Shown in pieces: positions 1 through 10,799 of a stretch of 64,000 bases of DNA (the stretch's first letter is position 1; each line of letters opens with the position of its first letter). The stretch comes from Carettochelys insculpta (taxonomy: Eukaryota > Chordata > Testudines > Carettochelyidae), in contig NC_134142.1 in the NCBI RefSeq assembly GCF_033958435.1, positions 99,147,001-99,211,000 on the forward strand, given 5' to 3'. The position numbers and the translations under genes are program-made. The notes beneath the pieces were generated by a model that had not been told where the DNA came from, did not search any database, and saw only the letters and a list, made by a program, of their open reading frames with translations.

Positions 1-950
1 TCCGGCTTGTCTGCTGGTGCTCTCACGCAGAGAAGCCCGGCCGGCCTGCAACCCCGCTTCCCCAGGGCGGCTCATTCACGGCGAGACAATGCAAACCTTC
101 ACGGCCAGCTCAGCGGCATTCGAATGCCCAGGCGCGCGGAGAGGCTGAGCCCCGGCGAGCTCCCCAGCTGGAAATAACGATTCTCAAATCATTAGCGTAG
201 CTTCCGCCCCATTCATCCCCCCGCCCGAGGCTGCCGTGACACAGGCAAACGCTGGGTAGGCAGAGGGGGGCGCTTCCTCTAAGTGGAGCAAAAGAAAGGT
301 TTTTACCTGAGCAGCAGCAGCTGCAGCTGCAGCTGCAGCGCCCGGGCTGCAATTTGCAAACTTCCTCTCTCCCCCGCCCTCGCCCTACCTCTCTGTTGCG
401 GCTTTCCCGGCCGTCCCCCTGAAGCGCCGACTTGCAAACTCTCGGGAAGGGAGGTTGCTTGCACTTTCAAGAGCAGGGGCAGACGCGGAAGATCTCCGCT
501 CTAGTGCTGAAGGGGAGAAATCCCCAACCCCCTGGCCGCCTTCTCCCTGAATTCAAAGGCAGCCCCGAAACAAACCAAACCATGCGCAATTTAAAGAAGC
601 CTCGGCTCTGACTTCGGTAAACCCGGCCAGATGCCTGAACTAACCGCAGTAGCAGTTCGCAGAGCTCTCTCCCCTCCTTAGCCATTTACGAGTGGCCAGC
701 AACGCCTCACCCCCGCACTCCTTAGGCTGGGAAGAAATCTCACTCACTTTCTTCTTGTAACGCCGCGAAGCCTTTTTCCTCCTTCAGCCTGTCCCGTTCT
801 TCCAGCCCGAGCACACCACCAGCAGCAGCAACACTGCCACTCTTCATACTTCTGATCGCTCCGCTTGGTGCTCTCTTTGGAAACCCTCTCTCTTCCCCCC
901 CTCCAGAAACAGATTTCCTACATTTCATCAGTCCACATAGACTGAACGGA
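1..950 (-). promoter_or_regulatory. CpG-rich promoter-like block, possible GAS2 first exon region
   Basis: This stretch is much richer in G+C and CpG than the AT-rich DNA that follows, and it ends abruptly near 950. Read on the minus strand it carries donor-like sites: CAG/GTAAAA with the exon edge at 307, GAG/GTAGGG near 387, and AAA/GTGAGTG with the edge at 748. No long conserved reading frame was recognised, so any exon here would be 5' untranslated or short. In mammals GAS2 lies head-to-head with FANCF with its main promoter tens of kb away, and FANCF is on the plus strand at 39694. A minus-strand GAS2 promoter here would fit that order. CpG-island character is seen; the GAS2 link is inferred. 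Confidence 0.45.
309..341. repeat. GCA/GCTGCA microsatellite
   Basis: A short run of GCAGCAGCAG followed by repeated CTGCAG hexamers lies directly beside the minus-strand donor-like site at 307. It is a low-complexity tract inside the CpG-rich block and explains the serine/cysteine-rich open frames seen here in several frames. Confidence 0.8.
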
Positions 951-1141
951 AGTTAAATGCTTACTTTTTCTGGGGGACGGCAAGCGCAATTGACACTGAA
1001 TTACCCTTGAAACTCTTGAGATATTGTATTACAAGCCCTTGGCAGGAACTTGACTCTTGGGTCCAAAGTTCCTTTTATTATTATTCCTCTTCCAAAGCTA
1101 TGATTCTGGAGGGAAAAATCCCATATTTTAAGCTTAAACTT

Positions 1142-1154
1142 CCCCCCCCCCCCC
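1142..1154. repeat. Poly-C tract
   Basis: Thirteen consecutive C bases in otherwise AT-rich sequence. A simple homopolymer; its exact length may be unreliable in the assembly. Confidence 0.8.
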
Positions 1155-1739
1155 AAACACTGCTGGCTAGGATTTTTTTTTAGCACTTACTACCACTATT
1201 TTATGTGATAAACTGTTTGATTTTGCTGCCCAAAGTGACATAATTTCAGCTCTGTGCCTTGTGGATATTAGGTTTTTGATAATGACTTTTAAGTATGCGT
1301 TTTCCAACAAAATGTCATGCTCTTCTCTAATGTATTTTAGATGAAAATAGATAACTCTTACATTAACTTTTGAATGATCTTCTATTGGTGAGGTGCTTTG
1401 TTTTGAAAGATGTTTAAATACCCACCTTCCCTGTACTGCACTCTGTATATTTCAGTGTTATGGTAAATGAAAGAGCTAATGTTCCCCAACTGTTGTTTAT
1501 TAGTCTATTTTTTTCTATGTGCAGAAAAGCCCTTTCATGAATTCAATAGAGGGAAACAGATGTTTAAACTTCTGCTGCTTCTTGTGAATGGATGTAGATT
1601 ATTGTCTTGTTGAGTTTCCTAATGGCATCATGCTATCCCTTTCCATAAGAAAGCCCCAGATGAACAGAACACAATTATTTTTCTTTTATAATGCTACTTA
1701 ATAGCTCTGCCCAGTGAGCATTGTGAATCATTATAGTAG

Positions 1740-1960
1740 AAATGGAGGGGAGAGGTGCAGCTCATACTGATCCTTATTTCTCAGTGGTGCAATTTTCTGC
1801 ACTCTCATCAGGCGGGAAATATGATTTGCATAATTAATGCATGCTTATTTCTCAATACCATATGTTGAGCAATTTACTGTACTCTGATCATTAACCAATC
1901 AGCTAATAAGTATATGGCAGTTTTATGTAAATTAATGTGTCTGACTCTAAACCTCTCTGC
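1740..1960. promoter_or_regulatory. AT-rich block with POU octamer and homeodomain-type sites
   Basis: ATTTGCAT, the POU octamer, lies at 1824-1831 and runs straight into TAATTAAT at 1831-1838. ATCATTAACCAATCAG and further TAATTA-like words follow within 120 bases. The stretch looks unlike the surrounding repeats, shows no coding frame, and lies 0.9 kb from the CpG-rich block. This clustering is what one would expect of a conserved enhancer, but such words also arise by chance in AT-rich DNA. The wider 950-2600 region holds no gene I can support. Confidence 0.2.
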
Positions 1961-2599
1961 TTTGAGTAGTTGTTTGCTGCTCAGCTGTTTTTTCTTTTTC
2001 TTTCTTTTCTTTTTTTCTCTTTTTCCCACTCAATCCAATCACTGAGACTCTGTGGAAAAGTACACAACTATGATATCCTTTATCCATCATGTAAGTATCT
2101 GTACATCACTAACTAAACTGTTGAAGCCTTGGCTCAGCATTTACAGCATAAAAATGAGATGGATGTTCTAGGGGCAGTCTCATCTTTGATTAGTCCATGG
2201 TGCTGGCCAGGAAGACAGAAGAGATAGCTTTAAGATGGTGCACAGCTCTCAGAATTCCATAGTGTTGTGCCCAGGAAGAGAATGTGTAGATTCATAAACA
2301 AATACTTCATTAAAATAAAAATCTGACGACAAGTAAGGTGAAGTTAGAGACTTCATGTGACCTTGAGAAACAGTCTTTTAAAGGATAATGAGTGTTATTT
2401 ATATCCCATATCAATTCAACTTTAAAAACTATCTTGAGTTGAGAAGGAGCTTTCCAGTACCAGCATATTGCTGAACAACTTGCTGTTACTTTATAGAAAG
2501 CTTAGAAAACATTCCACTTAGAAATCTCTACTTGAATCTTCCATATCTGCATTATCCTCAAAGCACATAGCTTCCCACTATGTTAATAATCTACATGTA

Positions 2600-2855
2600 G
2601 GCCAGGTCTATGCTACAAAAATAATTTCCAAAGTGCTTACTTTGAAATAACAGACTTTGAAGATGAGTGTCTACACACACACTACTTTGACGTTAAACTT
2701 CAGAACAGGGCACTACTCCATTCCCAGGAATGGAGTAAGGACCTTGAAGTAAGGAAAACTGTGTGTAGATGCTCTGCAGGCTACTTCGAAGTGGTCCCTA
2801 ACTTCAAAGTTCACTTCAAAGTAAGTTCCTAGTGTAGATGCACTCAAGCTCTGAG
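2600..2855. mobile_element. Non-autonomous Harbinger-type element
   Basis: The block begins with GGCCAGGTCTATGCTAC and ends with AGTGTAGATGCACTC, both degraded forms of the GTCTACAC-type termini seen across the window. Its inner part (CAGGAATGGAGTAAGGAC, GCTCTGCAGGCTACTTC) matches the right end of the Harbinger remnant at 20575-20815, so it looks like a short internally deleted relative. There is no coding capacity. Confidence 0.65.
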
Positions 2856-3830
2856 CCTATTGCAGCTTTCTAAACAATTACAAAGTCAAGTGCACATTGT
2901 TATACATGACTATGGGAAGGTTCAAAAAAGTTGTGAAAAGGCTTTTTAGCTAGAATGACACGTGGACACCTTCACATGGAGAGCTTTTACAGTACTGAAC
3001 TGTGAGATCTCTAATGGGTAGCAGTGGTATTAGAACCAGGGGTGCTGGAGGTGCTACTATCCCTGGTTTGAAGAGCCAATAACAACTAAACACATGGTTT
3101 CCGTCATCAGAACCCCCATTATAAAAAAAATGTTCTCTCAGCTCTGATTAGTAGCGAAGGATGATGTGTTCCCATAGAGCTTTAACTATATTTAATCTTT
3201 TTATACTATTTTTATTTTAGTAGCTATAATTATTTATCATCCAATGGTAAAGAACTGTCAAATACTAGAAGAGGAATATGCAACATACTGTGCAATTTAA
3301 AATCCACAACTGCTGCACAATTTTGATTAAACCCTAATACAGGAAGGACTGGTTTGGACAGATTACCAAGCATGAATCTGAAATCTCACACACATACATA
3401 CACTTTGGAGCCATTGCTATTGAAACTACAGTTACAAATGTATTGAGGTTGGCACTTAAAGGTCAACACTTAACTGTCTGTTTCCTTCTTTAATAAGTGA
3501 CTTTAGCTTTAAAATGGAATACAGTAACTCAGCAAAGAATCATTGATTTTTCAGTATAGGTTTATGTTAATTTGTTAACTTTTGCAGAGGAAACTATAGT
3601 CCCACAAGCCATTCAACTTTATGAACTCATCTGGTGACAATCTTGGAGATGAGTGGACAAGAAGGAGAGGGGCAGCTTCAGAGAGAAAGGGAGACCAAGC
3701 AGACTGAACAGGGCTTGGAGAGCCCTGAGGGGATGGAGTCTTGTGAGAGAATCCTATGGTTCTACAGGAACCCTACTCAATCCACACTCAGTTTCAATTA
3801 CTAATATTCTTTGTCAAAACTACTATCGTG
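2856..3830. other. Non-coding DNA, nothing recognised
   Basis: AT-rich sequence with only short, low-quality open frames and no recognisable gene, RNA gene or repeat. Confidence 0.5.
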
Positions 3831-4400
3831 TTTAGGACAATGTGGCAACTCACATAAATTTAAGAATAGGAAGGATGACATTACTTATGAGTATGCCATT
3901 TATCTGATTATCACTTGAATACTGGGTCCAGTTCTGGTGTTCAGTATTGGAGAAAATGGAAGATATTCAGAAAAAATTACAAAAACCATTTGTGGTCTAG
4001 AAGACATTCCTGACATTCCTTTAAAGTAGTTCCAACTATTAAACTTTAGCAAAAGAGTTAAGACATTATTTGATCATAGTTTATAACAATCCTGCACAAG
4101 AAGGAGATAGCTGTACTAGAGGCTTCAATGGCTGGAAGTTGACATCAGCAAAGTACGAACTGGAAATAAGATACAAATTTGAAGTGGGGAGCAATTAGTC
4201 ACTTACCAAGGCCTGAGATATGTTTTCCATCACTTGGAGTCTTTAAATCAAAATTAGATTTTTTTCCATCTAATGTTAAAGTGTTATATCAGTCAGAGAT
4301 TATTTATCTTGATGCAGGAACTGTTAGGTGAACTAGTATGGCCTACGTAATGTGGGACGTCCCATCTGCTCACATGTAAATTCAGCTTTTATGGCATGGT
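3830..4400 (+). mobile_element. Ancient CR1/L3-like LINE 3' fragment
   Basis: Decayed but readable CR1-clade 3' text: TACTGGGTCCAGTTCTGGTG near 3920, then an AGATATTCAG..AAAACC stretch, CATCACTTGGAGTCTTTAAA near 4232, and GTGAACTAGTATGGCCTACG near 4328. This order matches the C-terminal reverse transcriptase region followed by the 3' UTR in old CR1/L3 elements. It is heavily mutated, with stops in all frames, and far older than the CR1 at 14762. Confidence 0.6.
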
Positions 4401-5290
4401 GCCAGATGTCCTGATTTTTATATCTTCACTAAATGGAGCAGATAAATGAACAGATCTACGGTAGTATGCATCATCTCTGTGTTTAGCAGCTTGAAGAAGA
4501 GACATAAAATATTTTGAAAATGAAAAAGCTTTCAAAATAATTCAGTCATGCATTGAAATTAACATCTAGATTCATTATTTCAACTGTCATCAAATTTAGG
4601 CATGCCAAAAGTTAGCATTGTCTTTATAAACCCATTGCACGTGTTGATTTCATAGGCATTTATCAATTCTGCACTAAAAGTCTCATTTTTATGAATAATA
4701 TCTAAAATGTTAACACTACAAAGAACTGTGATTTACTTCTTATTGTGTAAACTTATTTTAACAGAACCATATTCTAGTAATTTACACATCCTTTATAACT
4801 ACTTCAAAAACTTCCATAAAGTTTTATTGCTATCTGTCACAAATTTGAAGTCATTACTATAGAACACAGTCTGAGCAAAAATAACAAATGACATTGTGTT
4901 GATAATTGCAAATCTAAATCATAGTAAATTGTTTCTTCTTTATCTTAAACTTGAGGTATTCATTGGGGCATCACCACTCAAGCTGATGCTTGTATGTAAC
5001 CTCCTCTGACACAGAGAGGAGACTGACCGTATCTGGCTATACATATAATATTCTGTCCAGGATTGTGGAAAATGGATGTTTGGCACTGTGATCTATGATA
5101 TCACTTCTAGAATAGGCTCAAAATAATATAAGGACCTACAGCTCTCACAATTATTCAATCATAAGAAAAACATCATTTGCACTATTGTCTTATTTCATGC
5201 TCATTCATTTCCTAGGGGCTCCATAAAACATACAGAAGACATAAACACACTCCACCAGTATCCCCAATAAACTCAATGATGCTACTTAGA
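4401..5290. other. Non-coding DNA, nothing recognised
   Basis: AT-rich sequence without a supported gene, RNA or classified repeat. Confidence 0.5.
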
Positions 5291-5294
5291 AGTA

Positions 5295-5490
5295 GAAGCA
5301 GAAGTAGAGCCCTGCAAATCCAGGGATATCTATGGATCATTTTTGCGGCTATGGATGCAGCTGCACATTAAAATTTTGTATATAGAACCCTGCAAATCTG
5401 TGGATATACGCTTTATATCTGTGACTATCAGAAGGTCATTTTTTAGGATACAGATGCAGATATATATTTTGTATCCATGGAGGAATACTA
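5295..5490. repeat. Interspersed repeat with two internal copies
   Basis: Two diverged copies of a unit beginning GAGCCCTGCAAATC and continuing with alternating GGATAT and TTTTGTAT words lie in tandem (about 5296-5380 and 5386-5480). I recognise the unit as a common sauropsid interspersed repeat but cannot name the family. It does not code for protein. Confidence 0.5.
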
Positions 5491-5688
5491 CACTGAGGTA
5501 CTACTTTACATAAATAAGAGTGTCAGAATCCATCCACTAGGGACACAAAAGCAACAGGGAGAGAGAAAGGTAACTAGAGGGCAAAGGTTCAATAGTAATG
5601 TTGTTTAGTTGCTTAGAGAATAATATAAATGTTGATGTGTTTTTAAGGTGTGATTGGTTTGTCTTATTTCTTTTTCATTAAAAATACT
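5491..5688. other. Non-coding DNA, nothing recognised
   Basis: Short AT-rich stretch between two repeats with no supported feature. Confidence 0.4.
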
Positions 5689-5860
5689 AATAAGTCTGAT
5701 GGAACCTTAAACACATGCTATTTTATTATGGCATAAGCTATTGTGAGTTGTATAAAGTTCAAAAAGCATATGCCATAATAATATAGTTAATTCTTTAAGG
5801 TACCATCAGACTCCTTGTTGTTTTTGGCAGAAACAGACTAACATAGCTATCTCTGAAGCC
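5689..5860. mobile_element. Foldback pair of Penelope-like terminal sequences, no cargo
   Basis: TAAGTCTGATGGAACCTTAA..TTATTATGGCATAAGCT (5690-5742) is repeated in inverse orientation at about 5767-5822, ending GGTACCATCAGACTCCTTG. The right arm continues into CAGAAACAGACTAACATAGC. These are decayed forms of the terminal sequence of the element at 6222-7440, here arranged as a hairpin with a loop of about 25 bases and no internal coding part. Confidence 0.65.
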
Positions 5861-6221
5861 CTTTTTTTTTTCAATTTATGATGTTTTGAAACTACTCACG
5901 TATTATAAAATTATAACTTTCTTATCTAGCATTGTAGCAGGCAGCCACTGCCTTAGCACCCTTCATGATCAGGAGTCATTTTGGAGGCACCTTGCTCTTC
6001 GTAGGTCCCTCTTCAGGCAGCACTCCACACAATCTCTTGTTTTTAACAATACCTCCACCTAGGTCTGCTTTAGTAAGAGTCAAACAGTTGTCAGAGTCCT
6101 TAATAATTAATAGTTCAAACAATCCTCAGAGAGTCCCAAAATAAAGTCCATAACCATAACACAAAAGTTCACACTTAACCTTGGATCTTCTGCCACACAG
6201 AGGCCATGTCTACAGTACAGC

Positions 6222-7440
6222 GATCTGAGAACAACAAGAAGTCTTGTGGCACCTTACAGACTAACAGATATTTTGGAGTATAAGCTTTCATGGGCAAAGA
6301 CCCGCTTCATCAGATGCATGAGTGGGGTGGTTTCAGAGGGGTATTTAAAGAATGGGGTCCCAGTAAAAGGGAGGGCCAGAGCTGACAAGGTCTGTTCAGC
6401 AAGGTGGAAAAGGCCCGTTATCAATAGTATGTATCAAAAGAGGAAAAAACAAGGCGCAGATCAGATGGGGGATATGAGCCATTGTTAGAGTCTAATGGGG
6501 AGATATTAACACCCAGGGCAGAGAAGCTGTTTTTGTAAGCTGCGAGCCACTCCCAGTCTCTGTTTAATTCTTGGTTAATAGAGTCAAATTTGCAAATAAA
6601 TTGCAGCTCAGAGATTTCTCTCTCCATTTGATTTTTGAAATTTCTTTGTTTCAGGACTGCCACTCTTAAATCTGCTCCTGATTGTCCAGGGAGATTGAAG
6701 TGTTCCCCCAAAGGCTTCTGTACATTACCGTTCCTGGTGTCTGATTTATGTCCATTTATTCTTTCATGTAGAGACTGTCCAGTTTGGCCAATGTAAATTG
6801 CAGTGGGGCATTGCTGGCACATGATGGCATATATTATATTAGTAGATGTGCAGGTAAAGGAGCCCCGATAGTATGGTTGATGTTAGGTCCAAAGGTTGAC
6901 AGAGCCAGATGGGTACCCAGAAGCCACCTGCTACAAGACAGGCCTCACAAGGAAAACAAGAGAACGCCACTGACCCCACTTAAGGCCGCTCCACCGCATC
7001 ATCAGTGATCTCCAACCCATCCTGAACAATGATCTTTCACTCTCACAGACCTTGGGATGCAGGCCTGTCCTCGCCTACAGATAGCCTGCCAATCTTAAAC
7101 AAAGCCTCACCAGCCACTACAAATCAGAAACCAGTGGCTCTAGGGCTGGAACCAGCCCCTGCAATGGTCTTCGCTGCCAACTCTGCTCACATATCTACAC
7201 CAGTGACATCATCACAGGACCTAACATTCCACCTTGCTGAATAGACTTTGTCAGCTCTGGCCCTCCTTTTTACTGGGAACCCATTCTTTGAATACCACTC
7301 TGAACCCCACCCCCATTCATGCATCTGATGAAGTGGGTCTTTGCCCAAGAAAGCTTATGCTCCAAATTATCTGTTAGTCTATAAGGTGCCACAAGACTTC
7401 TTGTTGTTCTCAAAGCTACAGGCTAACACGGCTACCTCTC
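6222..7440 (-). mobile_element. Penelope-like retroelement flanked by inverted terminal copies
   Basis: About 185 bases at 6222-6405 reappear inverted at 7233-7440. Shared words include GTGGCACCTTACAGACTAAC, TATAAGCTTTCATGGGCAAA, CTTCATCAGATGCATGA and GAGGGCCAGAGCTGACAA. Between them lies a minus-strand coding remnant with a GIY-YIG endonuclease domain. GIY-YIG domains and inverted or pseudo-LTR ends are typical of Penelope-like elements. The reverse transcriptase part is missing, so the copy is truncated or internally deleted. Confidence 0.75.
6421..6880 (-). pseudogene. GIY-YIG endonuclease domain of a Penelope-like element
   Basis: The minus strand encodes a 133-codon open frame, and the frame remains readable upstream as STNIIYAIMCQQCPTAIYIG. 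Features in order: a Cys-x-x-Cys pair just before the YIG-like AIYIGQT, then HERINGHKSD, then GEHFNLPGQ, and near the C-terminus FICKFDSINQELN. This is the GIY-YIG nuclease layout used by Penelope-like retroelements to nick target DNA. Upstream on the same strand the frame breaks up, and no reverse transcriptase motifs are visible, so it is a fragment and not a cellular nuclease. It lies between inverted terminal copies of the same element. Confidence 0.8.
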
Positions 7441-7447
7441 TGATACT

Positions 7448-7875
7448 ACAGGGATCTGTCCACAGAAGTTAATTTCCAACAAAACATGTTGACAGATTGC
7501 GGCTACACATGAAAGCAGATCATTCTGTTGATCTGCCCTGTCAACAGAGAGCAGCCAGACTGCCCAGCTACTCTCTTGACAGAAAAAACAACCAAAAGCA
7601 CAGCAGACAGGGTTGCTCAGTGATGCTTCCGAGCCCTGTCTATCTAGAGAGGGCCCCTCGAGCATCCACAAGGCTTTTTTGTTGACAGATTCTGTGAAGA
7701 ATGGCATTCTGTCTCATGGGGGAGAGGCAGAAGGCTGTCAACAAAAGTGCCGAGTTCTGTCAACAGTATGTCGACAGGACACACATTCTTGGTGTGAACA
7801 CTCCATGAGTTTTGTCAACAAAACTAGGGTTTTGAGGATAAAACTCTCCAGTGTAGACATTGCTACACAGAGCTC
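7448..7875. mobile_element. Non-autonomous DNA transposon (MITE-like)
   Basis: A block rich in the word GTTGACAG/CTGTCAAC on both strands, ending AGTGTAGACATTGC near 7865, that abuts the Penelope-like element. The repeated inverted words and the GTGTAGACA end are typical of the short DNA transposons in this window. There is no coding capacity; open frames here are incidental. Exact boundaries are uncertain. Confidence 0.5.
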
Positions 7876-8930
7876 TTCCATTCCCTCACTCTGCTTCACC
7901 CAACTCCATCAGGCTTTGCACTTTCTAGCTGACACTAAGCCTTAGCTTTTTTTTTTCTTCCTGTGTCTCTAGTCTGGGCGGGAGAAGGCAGTCTATCCAC
8001 AGCCTTCCCTCAGAGAGTTCTTCCCCAGTTGGCGATAGAGACAAGAGCCCCCCCCACCCCCCTCACCCCTGGGGCTCCTCAGTCCAGGGTCTTAGCAGAA
8101 CAGTGTTCTGGGATTTTTCCCCTCATCCACATCCTGGTTCCCTGGAATTGTTTCCTTTCACTGCTATCTGGCCATTTCCTGTGCCTGGGTCTAATCCAAT
8201 TTCTAGGAACAAGATTTTCTGGATCCCTCCATCCTTAAATTGTCCTTTTACAAGCATTCTTTTGGATCCTCTTCACTTTTCATAATCAAGCATACTTTGC
8301 AATTATGGAAGTTACTTATATGGACTGAAGTCAAAATAGACTAATGATTTTTAAGGAAATAATTTCTGTCTGAGAATATTATGCATTAAACTGGACTTTC
8401 TTAGTTAGCCACACTGAAAATTACAAAAACACAAACACAGAAGATCTATTCTTGATGTTACAATTCCATCACAAAGCTGATGAGATCCTTCAGGCTGAAA
8501 ATAATGTCCCTCCCCTCCCCCGCAATGTAATCACATGATTTGTAACAGATGAGGAACAATGACCTAGTTTCCCATTGGACTTAACAGACACATGTTGCAC
8601 CACGGAGCACATTTCAGTATCATATAATACAAATAGTCTACATGTAGACCTCTGCTTTTTAAAAGGTAATTAAGAATAATGGAGAACCAATGCATTATTC
8701 AGGAACAAAGCAAATTTTTAAAATCAGGTAATGGATTTACAACCCATTCTGCCTTACCAACTGCTCTCTTTTGATTGGTCATAATTCCACCTTCCTGCTT
8801 TTTCACTTTATTTTTCAATCCTTTCTTTCTTCAGATACAAATATAGGTTTCTCTTAAACTCAGGAATAACTCTTTGCTCCAATTTCTTACCCAGTAACTT
8901 ATTCCATATGTTTACTAGTTCTTATGTGGA
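7876..8930. other. Non-coding DNA, nothing recognised
   Basis: Pyrimidine-rich at first (7940-8240), then AT-rich. No supported gene or classified repeat. Confidence 0.5.
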
Positions 8931-8934
8931 ATTA

Positions 8935-9030
8935 TTCCTTCTGAGTTTCCCTATTCAAAGACCCAATCCTGCCTCTAATGGCGTAAGTGGTAAAACTCCC
9001 ATTAACATCGATGAAAACTGAATTAGGTTT
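8935..9030. repeat. Old amniote interspersed repeat fragment
   Basis: AAGACCCAATCCTGCCTC followed by GTAAAACTCCCATTAAC resembles a widespread ancient sauropsid repeat. I cannot assign a family name. Confidence 0.4.
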
Positions 9031-9124
9031 AAAATTTTAGATTATTTCCTCTAGTTTGTGACCCTTTCATCAGCACAAACATTCTAAACTAAATTAGAGA
9101 CCACTACCCCAAATCTGGAAAAAC

Positions 9125-9305
9125 TATAAATAAGCATGTATGGAGAATAGTGGTAGACAAGCTGTGGCCTCAGGCTGGGGTATCTATGGCCCATGGCCTA
9201 CATTCAAGTAAGCGAGTAGCAGGCTGCCAATCAGGTTGTTTACCATGCATTCACAGGTATCAGAATCTCCCATTGGCCAGAGCTCCCATTTTTCCTCACT
9301 AGCTA
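9125..9305. repeat. Unclassified interspersed repeat, first copy
   Basis: The stretch around GACAAGCTGTGGCCTCAGGC to CTCCCATTGGCCAGAGCTCC resembles the block at 22500-22640, including the CCAATGGGAGCT core. It is probably a non-autonomous DNA transposon fragment. Confidence 0.4.
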
Positions 9306-9574
9306 CTCCAGATCTTCTCTTCAACAACTAATTGCTGCCATCATTTTTCCCTCAGACTTGTCTTTCTTTCTCCAACTGTTCAGTTCAAAGACTCATTCCT
9401 GGCCCTCAGGGAAGGCTCTGGTTCCAACAGTCTGTTCCATCCTTCTCTTAAAGCGGTATCACTTAAAATATTCTAAAAGGAAAGAACATCTCTCTCTGTG
9501 TACCCTCTTACATTGTCACATGAAACATAGTTCTCAGTTCATTTCATGAACATAATTTATTCCCATTCTTATGA

Positions 9575-9745
9575 GCTGAGAAATCTGGGTTCTGTTCCCA
9601 GCTGGACCACTTGTCCATCATGTGACTTTAAGCAAATCTCTTCACCTTTCTTTGTTTCAGTTATTCTATCTGTAAAATATGCATAGTCATACTAACCCTC
9701 TTCTATTAAGCATTTTAATATTTATGAATGAAAAACATTATATAA
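9575..9745 (+). mobile_element. MIR-type SINE
   Basis: A direct match in order to the MIR core and tail: GGGTTCTGTTCCCAGCTG, then CATGTGACTTTAAGCAAATC, then TTCAGTTATTCTATCTGTAA ending in AATATGCATAGTCATACTAA. Substitution is moderate, as expected for an ancient tRNA-derived SINE. Confidence 0.8.
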
Positions 9746-9756
9746 CAGCAATATAT

Positions 9757-10469
9757 TAGCTGCGTCTACACGTGCACGCTACTTCAAAGTAGCGGCACCA
9801 ACTTCGAAATAGCGCCCGTCGCGTCTACACGTGTCGGGCGCCATTTCGAAGTTAACTTCGACGTTAGGCGGCGAGACGTCGAAGTCGCTAACCTCATGAG
9901 GAGATAGGAATAGCGCCCTACTTCGACGTTCAACGTCAAAGTAGGGACCGTGTAGACAATCCGCGTCCCGCAACGTCGAAATTGCTGGGTCCTCCATGGC
10001 GGCCATCAGCTGGGGGCTTGAGAGATGCTCTCTCTCCAGCCCCTGCGGGGCTCTATGGTCACCGTGGGCAGCAGCCCTTAGCCCAGGGCTTCTGGCTGCT
10101 TCTGCGGCAGCTGGGGATCTATGCTGCAGGCACAGGGTCTGCAACCAGTTGTCAGCTCTGTGGATCTTGTGTTGTTTAGTGCAACTGTGTCTGGGAGGGG
10201 CCCTTTAAGGGAGCGGCTTGCTGTTGAGTCCGCCCTGTGACCCTGTCTGCAGCTGTGCCTGGCATCCCTATTTCGATGTGTGCTACTTTGACGTGTAGAC
10301 GTTCCCTCGCTGCGCCTATTTCGATGTTGGGCTGAGCAACGTCGAAGGTGAACATCGACGTTGCTGGCCCTGGAGGACGTGTAGACGTTATTCATCGAAA
10401 TAGACTATTTCGATGTCGCAACATCGAAATAAGCTATTTCGATGTCGGCTGCACGTGTAGACGTAGCCA
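9757..10469. mobile_element. Non-autonomous Harbinger, deletion derivative of the 50540 element
   Basis: Ends are TAGCTGCGTCTACACGTGCA on the left and the inverse, CACGTGTAGACGTAGCCA, on the right. The left 270 bases match the inverted right end of the Harbinger at 47500-50540, including CTACTTCGAAGTAGCGGCAC-type text and a CCTCCATGGCGGCCATCAGC segment. The right arm is different and repeats the terminal word CGTGTAGACGT three times. A TTA is near both ends, consistent with a TWA target site, but the duplication is not clean. There is no intact coding frame. Many CpGs survive, suggesting modest age. Confidence 0.8.
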
Positions 10470-10780
10470 TTAACTGCTATTTATTAATTTTAGTCTTCGT
10501 CCAGTTACATGTCTCCCTCATTTATTTATTTGTCTGTTCCTTAGGTCTTCTATCTCTCTTTCCTTCTTTTGTCTCCCTCCTCTTGCATCCATATATATGA
10601 AAGTGTGCTGTGGTCAGAGACAGGAAGTCAAGAAACCTGGGAATAATCCTGCATCTGACAGCCACTTGCTGTCTTAATCAAACAGAAAAATCATGTATAA
10701 GCTTGGGAAAGTAATTTTAGTTGATCTTCCACATGCTTCCGCATTCCAATCTCTAAATTGCTTACTATACCAACTTTGCA
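10470..10780. other. Non-coding DNA, nothing recognised
   Basis: Pyrimidine-rich, then unremarkable sequence between two Harbinger remnants. Confidence 0.4.
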
Positions 10781-10799
10781 GGGATGTTTGAGGTCTCCC

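Noticed and set aside
2030..2095. Exon-like segment with a pyrimidine tract, ACTGAG acceptor and CAT/GTAAGTA donor
   Set aside because: The translated frame is very short with no recognisable peptide, and the pyrimidine run is low-complexity. Splice-like words alone do not support an exon.
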